Origin: an uncultured Rikenellaceae bacterium
GTDB taxonomy: Bacteria; Bacteroidota; Bacteroidia; Bacteroidales; Rikenellaceae
Length of the DNA stretch: 16,654 nt
Direction of reading: 5' to 3'
Assembly: GCA_949284665.1 (NCBI GenBank)
Contig: CASDWR010000250.1
Location: 1 to 16,654 of the forward strand
Under the pieces are notes generated by a model, which saw nothing but the letters and a program-made list of their open reading frames with translations, had not been told where the DNA came from and ran no database searches. Shown in pieces: positions 1-7,946 of the stretch. A program made the position numbers and the translations under genes. How positions within the stretch are numbered: the stretch's first letter is position 1; each line of letters opens with the position of its first letter.

Positions 1-563
1 GATATATTCCCGAACTCACCTATCTAGATGCCATAGAACTGGCTTACAGCGGCGCCCAGATCATCCATCCCAAAACCATCAAACCGCTCCAGAATAAAGG
101 GATTCCGTTATACGTCAAATGTTTCCTTGACAAGCGAAAGCCCGGAAGCGTCATCAAAAATGAAATCGGCAATCGCATCGACACTCCGATCCTGATCCTC
201 AAACACAATCAAATACTGCTTACTATACGTCCGCATGATTTCTCGTTCGTATTGGAAGAACGTTTCGCACAAATTTTCGCACTGCTGGAGAAATTCCACG
301 TCAAGGTAAATCTAATCCAAAGTTCTGCCGTCAGCCTGAGTCTCTGTGTCGATGCGACTCGTTATCTGGAAGAGATTGTCGAACAATTGCATCGGGAAGG
401 GTATCGGGCCTCTTACAACAGCGACATGGAACTGTTGACTGTCAGAGGATACACCGCCTCCCTGCGCAATGAGTATGAAGAGGCACCGAATGTATATCTC
501 GCACAGCGCACACGACGTATTCTGCGCATCGTCCGTAAACGAATGACAGAAACCACGCAATAG
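1..563 (+). CDS. lysC: Aspartate kinase, C-terminal part (5' end outside window)
   Basis: The frame is open from base 3 to the TAG at 561-563 and gives 186 residues of a C-terminal part. It starts in the conserved end of the kinase domain: PELTYLDAIELAYSGAQIIH and then HPKTIKPLQNKGIPLYVK, followed by a PGSVI turn, match the aspartokinase segment that precedes the regulatory region. The rest (about residues 60-186) has the alternating strand/helix pattern of ACT domains (TPILILKHNQILLTI, then VKVNLIQSSAVSLSLCVD), which bind the feedback effector. Aspartate kinase phosphorylates L-aspartate in the cytoplasm, the first step towards lysine, threonine and methionine. The start, the catalytic N-terminus and the promoter lie outside the window. 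No homoserine dehydrogenase domain follows, so this is the monofunctional form. An internal ATG at 252 is only a methionine codon within the frame and not a start. Confidence 0.9.
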   Translation, partial: YIPELTYLDAIELAYSGAQIIHPKTIKPLQNKGIPLYVKCFLDKRKPGSVIKNEIGNRIDTPILILKHNQILLTIRPHDFSFVLEERFAQIFALLEKFHVKVNLIQSSAVSLSLCVDATRYLEEIVEQLHREGYRASYNSDMELLTVRGYTASLRNEYEEAPNVYLAQRTRRILRIVRKRMTETTQ

Positions 564-738
564 CAGCAATCATCCGAAACGCTCCTCTTTTGCCGAGCGA
601 AAGAATCCGTTTACGGCTTGACGATTTATATCCCTGCCTCCCCTGAATTGGATGCCGGGAAGGCATTGCATCCCGTCTCCCGCAGGTTTCCATCTCGGGA
701 CCAATCTCCCTCGGCACCCGCCGCATTTGAGGAAAACA

Positions 739-769
739 ATCGGGGCAGCTTATTAAAAACTGCCCCGAT
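739..769. terminator. Hairpin terminator between convergent genes
   Basis: The arms CGGGGCAG (741-748) and CTGCCCCG (760-767) are perfectly complementary, and flanking AT pairs extend the stem to 10 bp around an 11-nt loop. It lies between the end of aspartate kinase (+, 563) and the end of the minus-strand operon (812). On the minus strand the hairpin is followed by a moderately T-rich stretch (TGTTTTCC), so it probably ends that operon and may serve both directions. The rest of 564-811 shows no convincing gene. Confidence 0.65.
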
Positions 770-811
770 ACATCCATTCCTCTACACAAAGCTCGCATCC
801 TCATCGGATTT

Positions 812-1504
812 TCAGATATCGTCCGTCAGGAATTCGAATCCGAGACGTTTTGCCGTCTGCAATTTTGAATTCTCGATCTTCGTATTGAACTGTTCCACGC
901 TGACCCCTTTGACCGTTTCATAGGGCGGAACCAACAAATCGAATTTCAGCGAATAGTAGATTGCAGTCTCCAGGATCTCGATCAAAGCCTCCCGATCGAT
1001 CTGTCTCGACCCGAACCGGTCGCTCCGCATCGAAGTCTGGCGTTTCCCCTCTACGAAATACTGCATCTGCCGGTTGATGAAAATACGCCCGATCAAATAG
1101 CCCTCATCCGTCGCACGATTGTATTTGAAGGAATCTGCCAGAAAATTGAATATATTGATGACCCCGCAATACGAATTATCTTTATCCTGCTGAACATAGG
1201 GATTCTGCCATATAGCATGTTCCCGATGAAATTCGAAAACATTGGTGTGCATCGTGAAAATCAGCATGTCGCCCGCCACCTGGATCTGCGCCTCAAATTT
1301 GCCCCGATCGCGGTATTCGATGCGAATCCGTTTATCGATCTTTTCGTCCAGTTCTTCGTCGATCTCCGTCGAAAGTTCATGAAGGGTCTCTTTCAAGAGA
1401 TTGAATACGGAAAACGTGTTGTCGAACACTCGCTGTTTGAGATTCGACTTGTGTGTCAACGTCTCTAAAATTTTCTTCCTCAATTCAGCATCTGCTGCGT
1501 CCAT
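812..1504 (-). CDS. Conserved protein of unknown function (230 aa)
   Basis: I do not recognise a named family. The frame starts at an ATG (1504) 18 nt after the stop of the glucosaminidase gene, so the two are probably one transcript. The protein has no signal peptide or membrane segment and should be cytoplasmic. Residues 1-60 look helical and charged (HELSTEIDEELDEKIDKRIR). The centre (about 60-165) is a mixed alpha/beta region rich in aromatic residues, with MHTNVFEFHREHAIW, YCGVINIFNFLADSF and YLIGRIFINRQMQYFVEGKR as its most conserved-looking stretches. The C-terminus is helical, followed by a short LGFEFLTDDI tail. The regular codon use and clear start and stop support a real gene. From memory it resembles a hypothetical protein common in Bacteroidota, but I cannot check that here and assign no function. 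Confidence 0.82.
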   Translation of the reverse strand: MDAADAELRKKILETLTHKSNLKQRVFDNTFSVFNLLKETLHELSTEIDEELDEKIDKRIRIEYRDRGKFEAQIQVAGDMLIFTMHTNVFEFHREHAIWQNPYVQQDKDNSYCGVINIFNFLADSFKYNRATDEGYLIGRIFINRQMQYFVEGKRQTSMRSDRFGSRQIDREALIEILETAIYYSLKFDLLVPPYETVKGVSVEQFNTKIENSKLQTAKRLGFEFLTDDI

Positions 1505-1522
1505 AACGGTTTTATGTTGATT

Positions 1523-2515
1523 CTACAATAGTTTGATCTGCGCTCCCTCGGGGAGTGGCATATCGCCCTGCGAACGTTTGTATCCATTTATGCCGGCAAG
1601 TTTCTTGAGACGGATACCGTACTCCTGGGACAACGAACGCAACGTTTGATGTCCGACCGTCCGGTGCATGTCCGCCCCGCCGGAAAAAGCATTGCGTTTC
1701 GGTTCTGCATAGATGAATTCGCCCTCCGTCGGGAAAGCCGATGAAGAGGCATCGTTGTACCGCCGCAACCTCTTTTCGGGAATACCCAACAACCGCGCAA
1801 GTGACGAATAGGTATCATCCGCCCGAGCCACCAGACACAAAACCCCATTGTTACGGAAAATACCGCGACCACCTATCGAATAGACCGATACCTCGTAATT
1901 GTCAATGTCGACTTTTTCGACAGCAACAGTTTCGGCAACTTGCGGGCCGGATTCTACTTTCCCCGGGACATAGTTACCCGCAGCCACATAGGAAGGCACC
2001 TCTCCTTCATCGAACAGATAAAGTTCATAATCGTCGATGATCCGAATCAACTGTTGCGCATAGTGGGGATTCGTCGCATAACCCGCCGCTTTCAAACCGT
2101 GGGCCCACCCCCTGTAGTCGGTCGGTTTGAGCGTAAAGAGTTTCGCATAACGGGGACTCTCGACCAGAAATTTCGAATGATCGGCATAAGATTCTGCAAC
2201 CGAACGGTATTTGCGAAAACATTCGCCCTTGGCATCGTCATCATACCTTACCGTATCGCCGGTCCAGTACGATTTGCATTTGATCCCGAAATGGTTGTTC
2301 GACCGACGGGCCAGTTCACTGTTTCCGTATTGTGATTCGAGAATACCCTGAGCCAATTTTATACTGGCCGGAATTCCATACCGTTGCTGCTGTTCTACAG
2401 CCAACGGTGCGTAGGTGGCGATATACTCTTCCCGCGTAATCTCCTGTTGGGCGACTGCGCTCCCTGATACGAACACGGAGGCAAGCAACATAACGTATCG
2501 GACGAATGTTTTCAT
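1523..2515 (-). CDS. Secreted glucosaminidase (GH73/FlgJ-like) with C-terminal LysM
   Basis: This 330-residue exported peptidoglycan hydrolase should cleave the beta-1,4 bond after N-acetylglucosamine. Residues 1-22 form a signal peptide ending AVA before QQ. Residues 30-165 are the GH73 domain: GILESQYGNSELA with the expected catalytic Glu60, then NHFGIK (75-80), and GYATNPHYAQQLIRIIDDY near the domain end. After a linker, 220-275 resembles a degenerate LysM (ARADDTYSSLARLLGIPEKRL). Residues 284-330 are a clearer LysM (HRTVGHQTLRSLSQEYGIRL to GAQIKLL) for binding glycan. An in-frame GTG at 2533 would add six residues (MSEKRE), but it lies beside the expected transcription start of the -7 box at 2538-2545 and would disturb the signal peptide, so I chose the ATG at 2515. 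It is the first gene of a two-gene operon with the 812-1504 protein. Its role is probably wall turnover or daughter-cell separation. Confidence 0.88.
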   Translation of the reverse strand: MKTFVRYVMLLASVFVSGSAVAQQEITREEYIATYAPLAVEQQQRYGIPASIKLAQGILESQYGNSELARRSNNHFGIKCKSYWTGDTVRYDDDAKGECFRKYRSVAESYADHSKFLVESPRYAKLFTLKPTDYRGWAHGLKAAGYATNPHYAQQLIRIIDDYELYLFDEGEVPSYVAAGNYVPGKVESGPQVAETVAVEKVDIDNYEVSVYSIGGRGIFRNNGVLCLVARADDTYSSLARLLGIPEKRLRRYNDASSSAFPTEGEFIYAEPKRNAFSGGADMHRTVGHQTLRSLSQEYGIRLKKLAGINGYKRSQGDMPLPEGAQIKLL

Positions 2516-2537
2516 CTCTCTCTTTTCACTCACCGGG

Positions 2538-2545
2538 CAAAGATA
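2538..2545 (-). promoter_or_regulatory. Bacteroidota -7 box for the glucosaminidase operon
   Basis: The minus strand reads TATCTTTG, matching the TAnnTTTG -7 consensus of Bacteroidota sigma-ABfr promoters. It sits 22 nt upstream of the ATG at 2515. No good -33 TTTG is visible at the expected distance. The position argues against the upstream GTG start at 2533. Confidence 0.55.
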
Positions 2546-2605
2546 GTGAAAAATTGCGATTCACACCTCCCTCCGGACTCTTTTACGACAAAGCTGTCGG
2601 AAAAA

Positions 2606-2636
2606 TTTGCAAATAAGACAAAATATTGTAGTTTTG
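2606..2636 (+). promoter_or_regulatory. Strong Bacteroidota promoter for the DUF4254-GT9 unit
   Basis: TTTG (2606-2609) and TAGTTTTG (2629-2636) are separated by 19 nt, an exact fit to the TTTG-N19-TAnnTTTG sigma-ABfr consensus. The predicted transcript starts a few bases past 2640. The only usable start codon after it is the ATG at 2667, so this promoter fixes the start of the DUF4254 gene. Confidence 0.75.
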
Positions 2637-2666
2637 TCCGAATTCAAAACCACACATGTAGCGAAT

Positions 2667-3266
2667 ATGTTTACCGAAGACGCAAACAAGATTTTCGAAC
2701 GAACGATCGCCGACTATCACAATTACGACAACGTCGACCAACCCGTAGCCAATCCTTTCACTCCGGGAACCATCGAACACCTGCTTTACCTGAAAAACTG
2801 GATCGATACCGTACAATGGCACCTGGAGGATATTATCCGCGATCCCAACATCGATCCCGTCGAAGCCCTGAAAATAAAACGACGCATAGATGCATCGAAT
2901 CAGGAACGAACCGACATGGTCGAATATATCGACAGTTATCTGATGGAAAAATATAAGGATATCGTGCCACAGGCCGACGCCCGAATCAACACCGAAACAC
3001 CGGCATGGGCCATCGACCGCCTCTCGATTCTCGCCTTGAAAATCTATCACATGCAGCAAGAGGTGCTGCGAGAGAATGCTGAACAGGCCCACAGAGAGGC
3101 CTGCCGCAAGAAACTCGATGTATTGCTCAATCAACGGGCCGACCTGTCGATCGCCATCGAAGAACTGATCGAAGATATCGAAGCCGGACGCAAATACATG
3201 AAAACCTACAAACAGATGAAAATGTACAACGATCCGGCGCTCAACCCCGTACTGTACAAAAAATAG
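2667..3266 (+). CDS. DUF4254 family protein
   Basis: The 199-residue protein is almost wholly helical and charged, with no signal peptide or membrane segment, so it is cytoplasmic. Segments such as GTIEHLLYLKNWIDTVQWHL (34-53), DPVEALKIKRRIDASNQERT (63-82), INTETPAWAIDRLSILALK (107-125) and AGRKYMKTYKQMKMYNDP (173-190) are the conserved blocks I associate with DUF4254, a Bacteroidota-centred family without a known biochemical activity. An upstream in-frame ATG at 2607 overlaps the -33 box and cannot be on the transcript, so the start is 2667, about 25 nt into the message. The next gene is a GT9 glycosyltransferase 200 nt downstream on the same strand with no clear terminator between. A role linked to surface glycan or LPS assembly is inferred from this context only. 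Confidence 0.87.
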   Translation: MFTEDANKIFERTIADYHNYDNVDQPVANPFTPGTIEHLLYLKNWIDTVQWHLEDIIRDPNIDPVEALKIKRRIDASNQERTDMVEYIDSYLMEKYKDIVPQADARINTETPAWAIDRLSILALKIYHMQQEVLRENAEQAHREACRKKLDVLLNQRADLSIAIEELIEDIEAGRKYMKTYKQMKMYNDPALNPVLYKK

Positions 3267-3466
3267 AGCCCGACGATTGAACCGACACAATAAATTTACA
3301 AACCGATACGTAATCGGGATCAGAGGAAAGTCGTAACACGACACGACCGGTGGACAAAACAAGAAAGCAAGACTTTCGTCGCTAACGAATCTGCACGAAA
3401 CGGGAATTCCGCCAGGGACAGATCGCAATGCAAGAAAAGGGAATCGGGCCAGATGAGGTATCGACG

Positions 3467-4582
3467 ATGGAACGTATGAGAAAGATGGGACGCAAGAAAA
3501 AAGAGATAGACCACATCCTTGTCATCCGCCTTTCGGCAATGGGTGATGTAGCAATGACCGCCCCGGTACTCGATGCATTGCGTCGAGCCTATCCCCATCT
3601 TCGGATCACAATGGTGACCCGCCCGCTTTTCAAACCGTTTTTCAGGGATATCCCGCAGCTGGAATTCATCGACTTCGATCCGAACAAACGACACAAAGGA
3701 TTTCCCGGTCTGTTTCGTCTGGCAACCGACATCCGACGATCCGGAATTCAGGCTGCAGCCGACCTGCACGATGTACTCCGCACCAAAGTAGTACGTACCC
3801 TGTTGTGGTTGGCCGGATGCCGCATAAGCGTCATAGACAAGGGACGTACCGAAAAAAAAGAGTTGACACGGCGTCTGTTGCGAAAACTCTCTCCTCTGAA
3901 AACCACCCCGGAACGTTACAGGGAAACTTTTGAACGACTCGGCTTCGTATTCTCCCTTCCCAACACCATGACTCATCGAGACGCTCCTCTGCCCGAAGCA
4001 ATCGCACGCAAAACAGGTCCCCGAAGGGGATTTTGGATCGGGGTGGCTCCTTTTGCAAAACATAAGGGGAAAATATATCCAATCCCTCTGTCAGACAAAT
4101 TATTATCATTATTGAACGACCGGTATGACCGTATTTTCATATTCGGCGGTGGCCGATACGAAAAAGAGTTTGCCGAAGGGATGGAAAAACGTTACGACAG
4201 GGTTATTTCAGCCATCGGATGTCTCTCGCTCGGCCAGGAGATGGATTTGATCGCTTCGCTCGATGTCATCGTCACAATGGATTCATCTTCCATGCATATG
4301 GCATCCCTGGTAGGTACACCGGCCGTCTCCGTATGGGGAGCAACCCACCCGTATGCCGGTTTCTATGGATTCGGTCAACGTCCGGATTTGGCCGTACAAC
4401 TCGATCTGCCCTGTCGCCCCTGCTCGGTATACGGGGAGAAAGAGTGTATTTTCCATGACTACCGTTGTCTGAAAAACATCCCTCCTGAAATGATCGCAGA
4501 TAAAGTGGCTGCCGTATTGGCCGGACAGGGAGGGAAAAACGACTCCCTGGCATCCGATACCGCTTCCTCCGGGAAACACTGA
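3467..4582 (+). CDS. Glycosyltransferase family 9 (heptosyltransferase-like)
   Basis: This is a GT-B fold enzyme of family GT9, which transfers a sugar (classically heptose from ADP-heptose) to the LPS core at the inner face of the cytoplasmic membrane. The N-terminal motif HILVIRLSAMGDVAMTAPVL (16-35) is the family's nucleotide-sugar/acceptor start motif. The C-terminal domain carries IFIFGGG (223-229), MDSSSMHMASLVGTPAVSVW (271-290) and GATHPYAGF, the donor-binding region. A Cys-rich tail (CRPCSVYGEKECIFHDYRC, 316-334) is often seen in Bacteroidota GT9 proteins. The start is uncertain: in-frame ATGs lie at 3428, 3467, 3476 and 3485. I chose 3467 because GAGG lies 8 nt upstream, and 3485 gives the length closest to homologues. 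The gene is probably co-transcribed with the DUF4254 gene. The sugar and acceptor cannot be read from sequence, and heptose is not certain in this phylum. Confidence 0.88.
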   Translation: MERMRKMGRKKKEIDHILVIRLSAMGDVAMTAPVLDALRRAYPHLRITMVTRPLFKPFFRDIPQLEFIDFDPNKRHKGFPGLFRLATDIRRSGIQAAADLHDVLRTKVVRTLLWLAGCRISVIDKGRTEKKELTRRLLRKLSPLKTTPERYRETFERLGFVFSLPNTMTHRDAPLPEAIARKTGPRRGFWIGVAPFAKHKGKIYPIPLSDKLLSLLNDRYDRIFIFGGGRYEKEFAEGMEKRYDRVISAIGCLSLGQEMDLIASLDVIVTMDSSSMHMASLVGTPAVSVWGATHPYAGFYGFGQRPDLAVQLDLPCRPCSVYGEKECIFHDYRCLKNIPPEMIADKVAAVLAGQGGKNDSLASDTASSGKH

Positions 4583-4720
4583 ATCACCTCAACCGATCAT
4601 TCTCCTCGCGCCTCGCTTCATCCGCAGGAAGACCTCAATGAGTCATCTCCACATGTCCCCCGATAACGATCTCACCCTTATGTGCTGGATACCACGACTG
4701 ATCATGGTCATCTCTTCCTT

Positions 4721-4735
4721 GCCGTAAAATACGGC
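4721..4735. terminator. Small hairpin between convergent GT9 and aroB genes
   Basis: GCCGTA (4721-4726) and TACGGC (4730-4735) form a perfect 6-bp stem with a 3-nt loop in the 220-nt gap between the two convergent stops at 4582 and 4803. Neither side has a convincing T tract, so its role as terminator is weakly supported. I see nothing else in this gap. Confidence 0.3.
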
Positions 4736-4802
4736 CCTGATAAATATAGATTGTGCCGGACAAACCGCAATACCACAGGACCGGACATGTCGGTGGACAA
4801 AA

Positions 4803-5831
4803 TCACGACACCAATACCTCGATTTCCGACAAAGCCATGGGAATCACATCGCACCCCGGGATTCCGGTGGGAAGAACCAGGAAAAGATGATCCTCCTCCC
4901 GTTTCTTATCCTGAGCGATCACCTCGCACAACCGTCTTACTTCGACAGGCGACTCAACAGGCAATCCCAACCGTTCCAGCACCGATACGATCCGCCGGGC
5001 ATCGGCTTCATCAAGTTTTCCGGCACGCACAGCCGCGCGTGAAACGATTGCCAAACCAGCCGCCACTGCCTCGCCGTGAGAACAGGCACGGGAACACTTT
5101 TCGATAGCATGTGCAAACGTATGGCCCAAATTGAGTTTTCGCCGCTCACCGGCCTCCCGCTCATCACGTGCCACTACATCGGCTTTAACCCGTATGGCTC
5201 GCGCCACAATCTTCTGCAAAAGTTCGTGGTCGTTCCTAAGCCCGTCGTAACTATGCGTTTCCAGCAGTTCGAACAATGTCCGATCGGCTATGATACCGGC
5301 TTTCACGATCTCGGAAAGACCGGCCCGAAACTCCCGTTCGGGTAATGTGTCGAGCATGGAAATATCGCATACCACAAATTCCGGTTGATTGAAAACCCCA
5401 ACGATATTTTTGAATCCGTCCAGATTTACGCCGTTTTTGCCACCGACGCTCGCATCTACTTGCGCCAACAAGGTTGTCGCTACAAACCCGAAACGAATGC
5501 CGCGCATGTAAGTCGATGCGGCAAATCCCGTAATATCGGTAACAATACCTCCTCCTATTCCCAGCAAAAAGGTTTTGCGGTCAGCACCCATTTCGAGCAA
5601 CCGGCGCCACAAAAACACCAGCGTATCGGGACTCTTATGGGTCTCCCCCTCTTCGAGAAGAACATACTCATAGCCACCGATCAAATCCCGATGGTAACGA
5701 TACACCGTGGAATCGCTTACCACAATGACACGACCTTCGGGTAACAACCGATTCAAGTTCTCCTTCGCTCCCCCGATGACCACCCTGGAATCGGCACCCC
5801 GCTCCCGCGGCACGAAAACTGTCTCGCCCAT
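4803..5831 (-). CDS. aroB: 3-dehydroquinate synthase
   Basis: AroB converts DAHP to 3-dehydroquinate, the second step of the shikimate pathway, in the cytoplasm with NAD+ and a divalent metal. The 342-residue length is normal. Visible motifs are the NAD-binding GIGGGIVTDITGFAASTYMR (91-110), then ATTLLAQVDASVGGKNGVNL (118-137) and KNIVGVFNQP. The expected metal ligands are Glu174 in SEIVKAGI, His237 in LNLGHTFAHAIE and His252 in HGEAVAAGL. Near the NAD loop the sequence has IVTD where many AroB proteins have V-x-G-D, a variant I recall from Bacteroidota. The open frame extends to a TTG at 5858, but that codon lies inside the -7 box (5856-5863), so the ATG at 5831 is chosen. The gene diverges from typA, and its 3' end faces the GT9 gene. 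Confidence 0.96.
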   Translation of the reverse strand: MGETVFVPRERGADSRVVIGGAKENLNRLLPEGRVIVVSDSTVYRYHRDLIGGYEYVLLEEGETHKSPDTLVFLWRRLLEMGADRKTFLLGIGGGIVTDITGFAASTYMRGIRFGFVATTLLAQVDASVGGKNGVNLDGFKNIVGVFNQPEFVVCDISMLDTLPEREFRAGLSEIVKAGIIADRTLFELLETHSYDGLRNDHELLQKIVARAIRVKADVVARDEREAGERRKLNLGHTFAHAIEKCSRACSHGEAVAAGLAIVSRAAVRAGKLDEADARRIVSVLERLGLPVESPVEVRRLCEVIAQDKKREEDHLFLVLPTGIPGCDVIPMALSEIEVLVS

Positions 5832-5855
5832 AATTCCACAGCATAAAATAACGAA

Positions 5856-5863
5856 CAAAGATA
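5856..5863 (-). promoter_or_regulatory. -7 box for aroB
   Basis: The minus strand reads TATCTTTG, a TAnnTTTG match 24 nt upstream of the aroB ATG. There is no clear -33 element at the usual 19-nt spacing. It lies back to back with the typA -7 box 23 nt away on the other strand. Confidence 0.55.
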
Positions 5864-5886
5864 ATGTTATTTCCGCGATTTATTTC

Positions 5887-5894
5887 TACCTTTG
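5887..5894 (+). promoter_or_regulatory. -7 box for typA
   Basis: TACCTTTG matches TAnnTTTG and lies 22 nt before the typA ATG at 5917. The -33 element is not recognisable. The whole aroB-typA intergenic region is only 85 nt. Confidence 0.55.
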
Positions 5895-5916
5895 CGGGTC
5901 AAAAAAGTTTTCCCGG

Positions 5917-7716
5917 ATGCAAAAACTACGCAATATCGCAATCATCGCGCATGTAGACCACGGCAAAACCACACTGGTCGACAAAATGATTCTCCAAGGT
6001 CATCTTTTCAGAAACAATGCCGCCCCTGGCGAACTGATCATGGATAACAACGATCTGGAACGGGAACGGGGAATCACAATTCTGTCAAAGAATGTTTCGG
6101 TCATCTATAAGGACTACAAAATCAACATCATCGACACACCGGGACACTCCGATTTCGGAGGCGAGGTGGAACGTGTGCTCAACATGGCCGACGGGGTCCT
6201 TTTGCTCGTGGATGCATTCGAAGGGACTATGCCGCAAACACGTTTTGTCCTGCAGAAGGCCCTCGCGCTCGGCAAAAAACCGATCGTCGTAATCAACAAG
6301 GTCGATAAACCGAATTGCCGACCAGAATTTGTTAACGAACAGGTTTTCGACCTGATGTTCTCGCTCAATGCCACCGAAGAACAACTCGATTACCGCACAA
6401 TCTACGGCAGCGCCAAACAGGGTTGGATGTCTCACAAATGGAAAGAGCCTACAACCGACATCACCCCCTTGCTCGATGCCATCATCGACGACATTCCGGC
6501 TCCGGAAGTTAAAGAAGGTACGCCCCAACTGCTGATCACTTCACTCGAATATTCCCCTTATGTAGGTCGTATCGCCGTTGGGAAACTTACCCGAGGGACC
6601 CTCCGCTCGGGCATGAATGTCACATTGGCCAAACGCGACGGCGTCACGATGATAAAAAGCAAAATCAAGGACCTGATGGTCTTCGAAGGGCTGGGAAAAA
6701 CCAAAGTGGACGAAGTTCAATGCGGAGAAATCTGTGCATTGGTCGGTATCGACGGTTTCGAAATCGGCGATACGGTCTGCGATTACGAAAACCCCGAACC
6801 ACTCGAACCGATCGCCATCGACGAACCGACAATGAGTATGCTGTTTACCATCAACGATTCGCCTTTCTACGGCCGGGACGGCAAATATGTTACATCCCGA
6901 CATATCAAAGAACGTTTGGAACGCGAATTGGAAAAAAACCTGGCCTTGCGTGTCGAACCCGGAGAAACGGCCGACAGTTTCATCGTCTACGGTCGAGGCG
7001 TACTTCATCTTTCGGTCCTGATCGAGACCATGCGCCGCGAAGGGTACGAACTACAAGTGGGACAACCTCGTGTCATCATCAAGGAGATCGACGGCAAATC
7101 GTGCGAACCGATCGAAGAACTGACCATCGACGTTCCGGAAGAGTTCTCCGGCAAAACGATCGAAATGACCACCAAACGCAAAGGGGCCCTGCTAAACATG
7201 ACCTCCAACGGCGACCGTGTACGACTCGAATTCGAAATACCCTCGCGCGGCATCATCGGCTTGCGAAGCAACCTGCTTACAGCTACGGCCGGAGAGGCTG
7301 TCATGGCCCATCGGCTCAAAGGGTTCGAACCCTACAAAGGAGAAATCGAAATGCGTACGAATGGATCTTTGATCGCCATGGAAACCGGCCAAGCCTACGC
7401 CTATGCCATCAATAAACTTCAGGACAGGGGTCGTTTCTTCGTATCGCCCGGCGACGAGATCTATTGCGGTCAGGTCGTAGGTGAAAGTACCCGCGAAGGA
7501 GACATTACCATCAACCTCACCAAATCCAAAAAGTTGACCAACATGCGGGCCAGTGGTTCGGATGAAAAAACGAATATCGCACCGCCCGTCATTTTCTCCT
7601 TGGAGGAGGCTCTGGAGTATATCAAAGAGGATGAATACGTCGAAGTGACCCCGAAAGCGATGCGTCTGCGCAAAATACTGCTCAACGAAACCGACCGCAA
7701 ACGTGCGGCAAAATAG
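5917..7716 (+). CDS. typA: Translational GTPase TypA/BipA
   Basis: TypA is a ribosome-binding GTPase of the EF-G family that assists ribosome assembly and stress or low-temperature adaptation. The protein is 599 aa, the normal length. The G motifs are all present: P-loop AHVDHGKT (11-18), switch I region ERERGITI (48-55), DTPGH (73-77) and NKVD (127-130). After the GTPase domain come an EF-Tu-like beta barrel (about 205-300), two EF-G III/V-like domains, including [20 protein letters not shown] and [20 protein letters not shown], and the TypA-specific C-terminal domain ([20 protein letters not shown]). The open frame reaches back to 5707 inside aroB, but the -7 box at 5887-5894 and homology to the family N-terminus ([16 protein letters not shown]) fix the ATG at 5917. 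It is transcribed alone, with a terminator at 7750-7786. Confidence 0.97.
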   Translation: MQKLRNIAIIAHVDHGKTTLVDKMILQGHLFRNNAAPGELIMDNNDLERERGITILSKNVSVIYKDYKINIIDTPGHSDFGGEVERVLNMADGVLLLVDAFEGTMPQTRFVLQKALALGKKPIVVINKVDKPNCRPEFVNEQVFDLMFSLNATEEQLDYRTIYGSAKQGWMSHKWKEPTTDITPLLDAIIDDIPAPEVKEGTPQLLITSLEYSPYVGRIAVGKLTRGTLRSGMNVTLAKRDGVTMIKSKIKDLMVFEGLGKTKVDEVQCGEICALVGIDGFEIGDTVCDYENPEPLEPIAIDEPTMSMLFTINDSPFYGRDGKYVTSRHIKERLERELEKNLALRVEPGETADSFIVYGRGVLHLSVLIETMRREGYELQVGQPRVIIKEIDGKSCEPIEELTIDVPEEFSGKTIEMTTKRKGALLNMTSNGDRVRLEFEIPSRGIIGLRSNLLTATAGEAVMAHRLKGFEPYKGEIEMRTNGSLIAMETGQAYAYAINKLQDRGRFFVSPGDEIYCGQVVGESTREGDITINLTKSKKLTNMRASGSDEKTNIAPPVIFSLEEALEYIKEDEYVEVTPKAMRLRKILLNETDRKRAAK

Positions 7717-7749
7717 CTGCTTTCAGTTTGCATGAATCGCAGATATTAG

Positions 7750-7786
7750 CAAAGCCCTCCTTCGGAACAACCCGAGGAGGACTTTG
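7750..7786 (+). terminator. Terminator hairpin downstream of typA
   Basis: CAAAG (7750-7754) pairs with CTTTG (7782-7786), and CCTCC (7756-7760) with GGAGG (7776-7780). The stem continues through TCGG/CCGA (7762-7765 with 7772-7775), with one C/A mismatch and one bulged T. It starts 34 nt after the typA stop. The T tract is poor (TAAATACC), so termination may be partly stem-driven. Confidence 0.6.
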
Positions 7787-7890
7787 TAAATACCTGGTAT
7801 CGTGGCATAAAACTTCTTCCTGTTCATACAACGCATAGCCGTACGCTCTTCCATCCCTTCATCCGGTCACGGAAAAATCGCTGTTCGCAT

Positions 7891-7920
7891 ATTGAATTTA
7901 CAGAAATATGTGTATCTTTC
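7891..7920 (+). promoter_or_regulatory. Probable promoter for transaldolase
   Basis: ATTG (7891-7894) and TATCTTTC (7913-7920) are 18 nt apart, close to the TTTG-N19-TAnnTTTG consensus, with C in place of the last G. It lies 26 nt before the ATG at 7947. The in-frame ATG at 7908 overlaps this element and is rejected as a start. Confidence 0.5.
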
Positions 7921-7946
7921 GTGCACGAACCTTAAATTTTCAATCC

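Noticed and set aside
442-804. Minus-strand open frame over the lysC end and terminator
   Set aside because: It overlaps the aspartate kinase gene in antisense and crosses the hairpin, with no domain pattern.
618-923. Plus-strand open frame between aspartate kinase and the unknown protein
   Set aside because: It runs through the terminator hairpin and into the antisense of the 812-1504 gene, with no ribosome site or protein-like composition.
3301-3349. Small inverted repeats (CCGAT/ATCGG and GTCGT/ACGAC) between the DUF4254 and GT9 genes
   Set aside because: The stems are only 5 bp and have no T tract, so they do not support a terminator separating the two genes.
2583-3428. Long minus-strand open frame opposite the DUF4254 gene
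   Set aside because: It is antisense to a well-supported gene, and its translation is a Phe/Val/Asp/Gly-rich mirror typical of antisense reading. It has no promoter or family resemblance.
3320-4063. Minus-strand open frame opposite GT9
   Set aside because: It is antisense to a GT9 enzyme with clear motifs. The translation is Cys/Ser/Phe-rich with no domain pattern.
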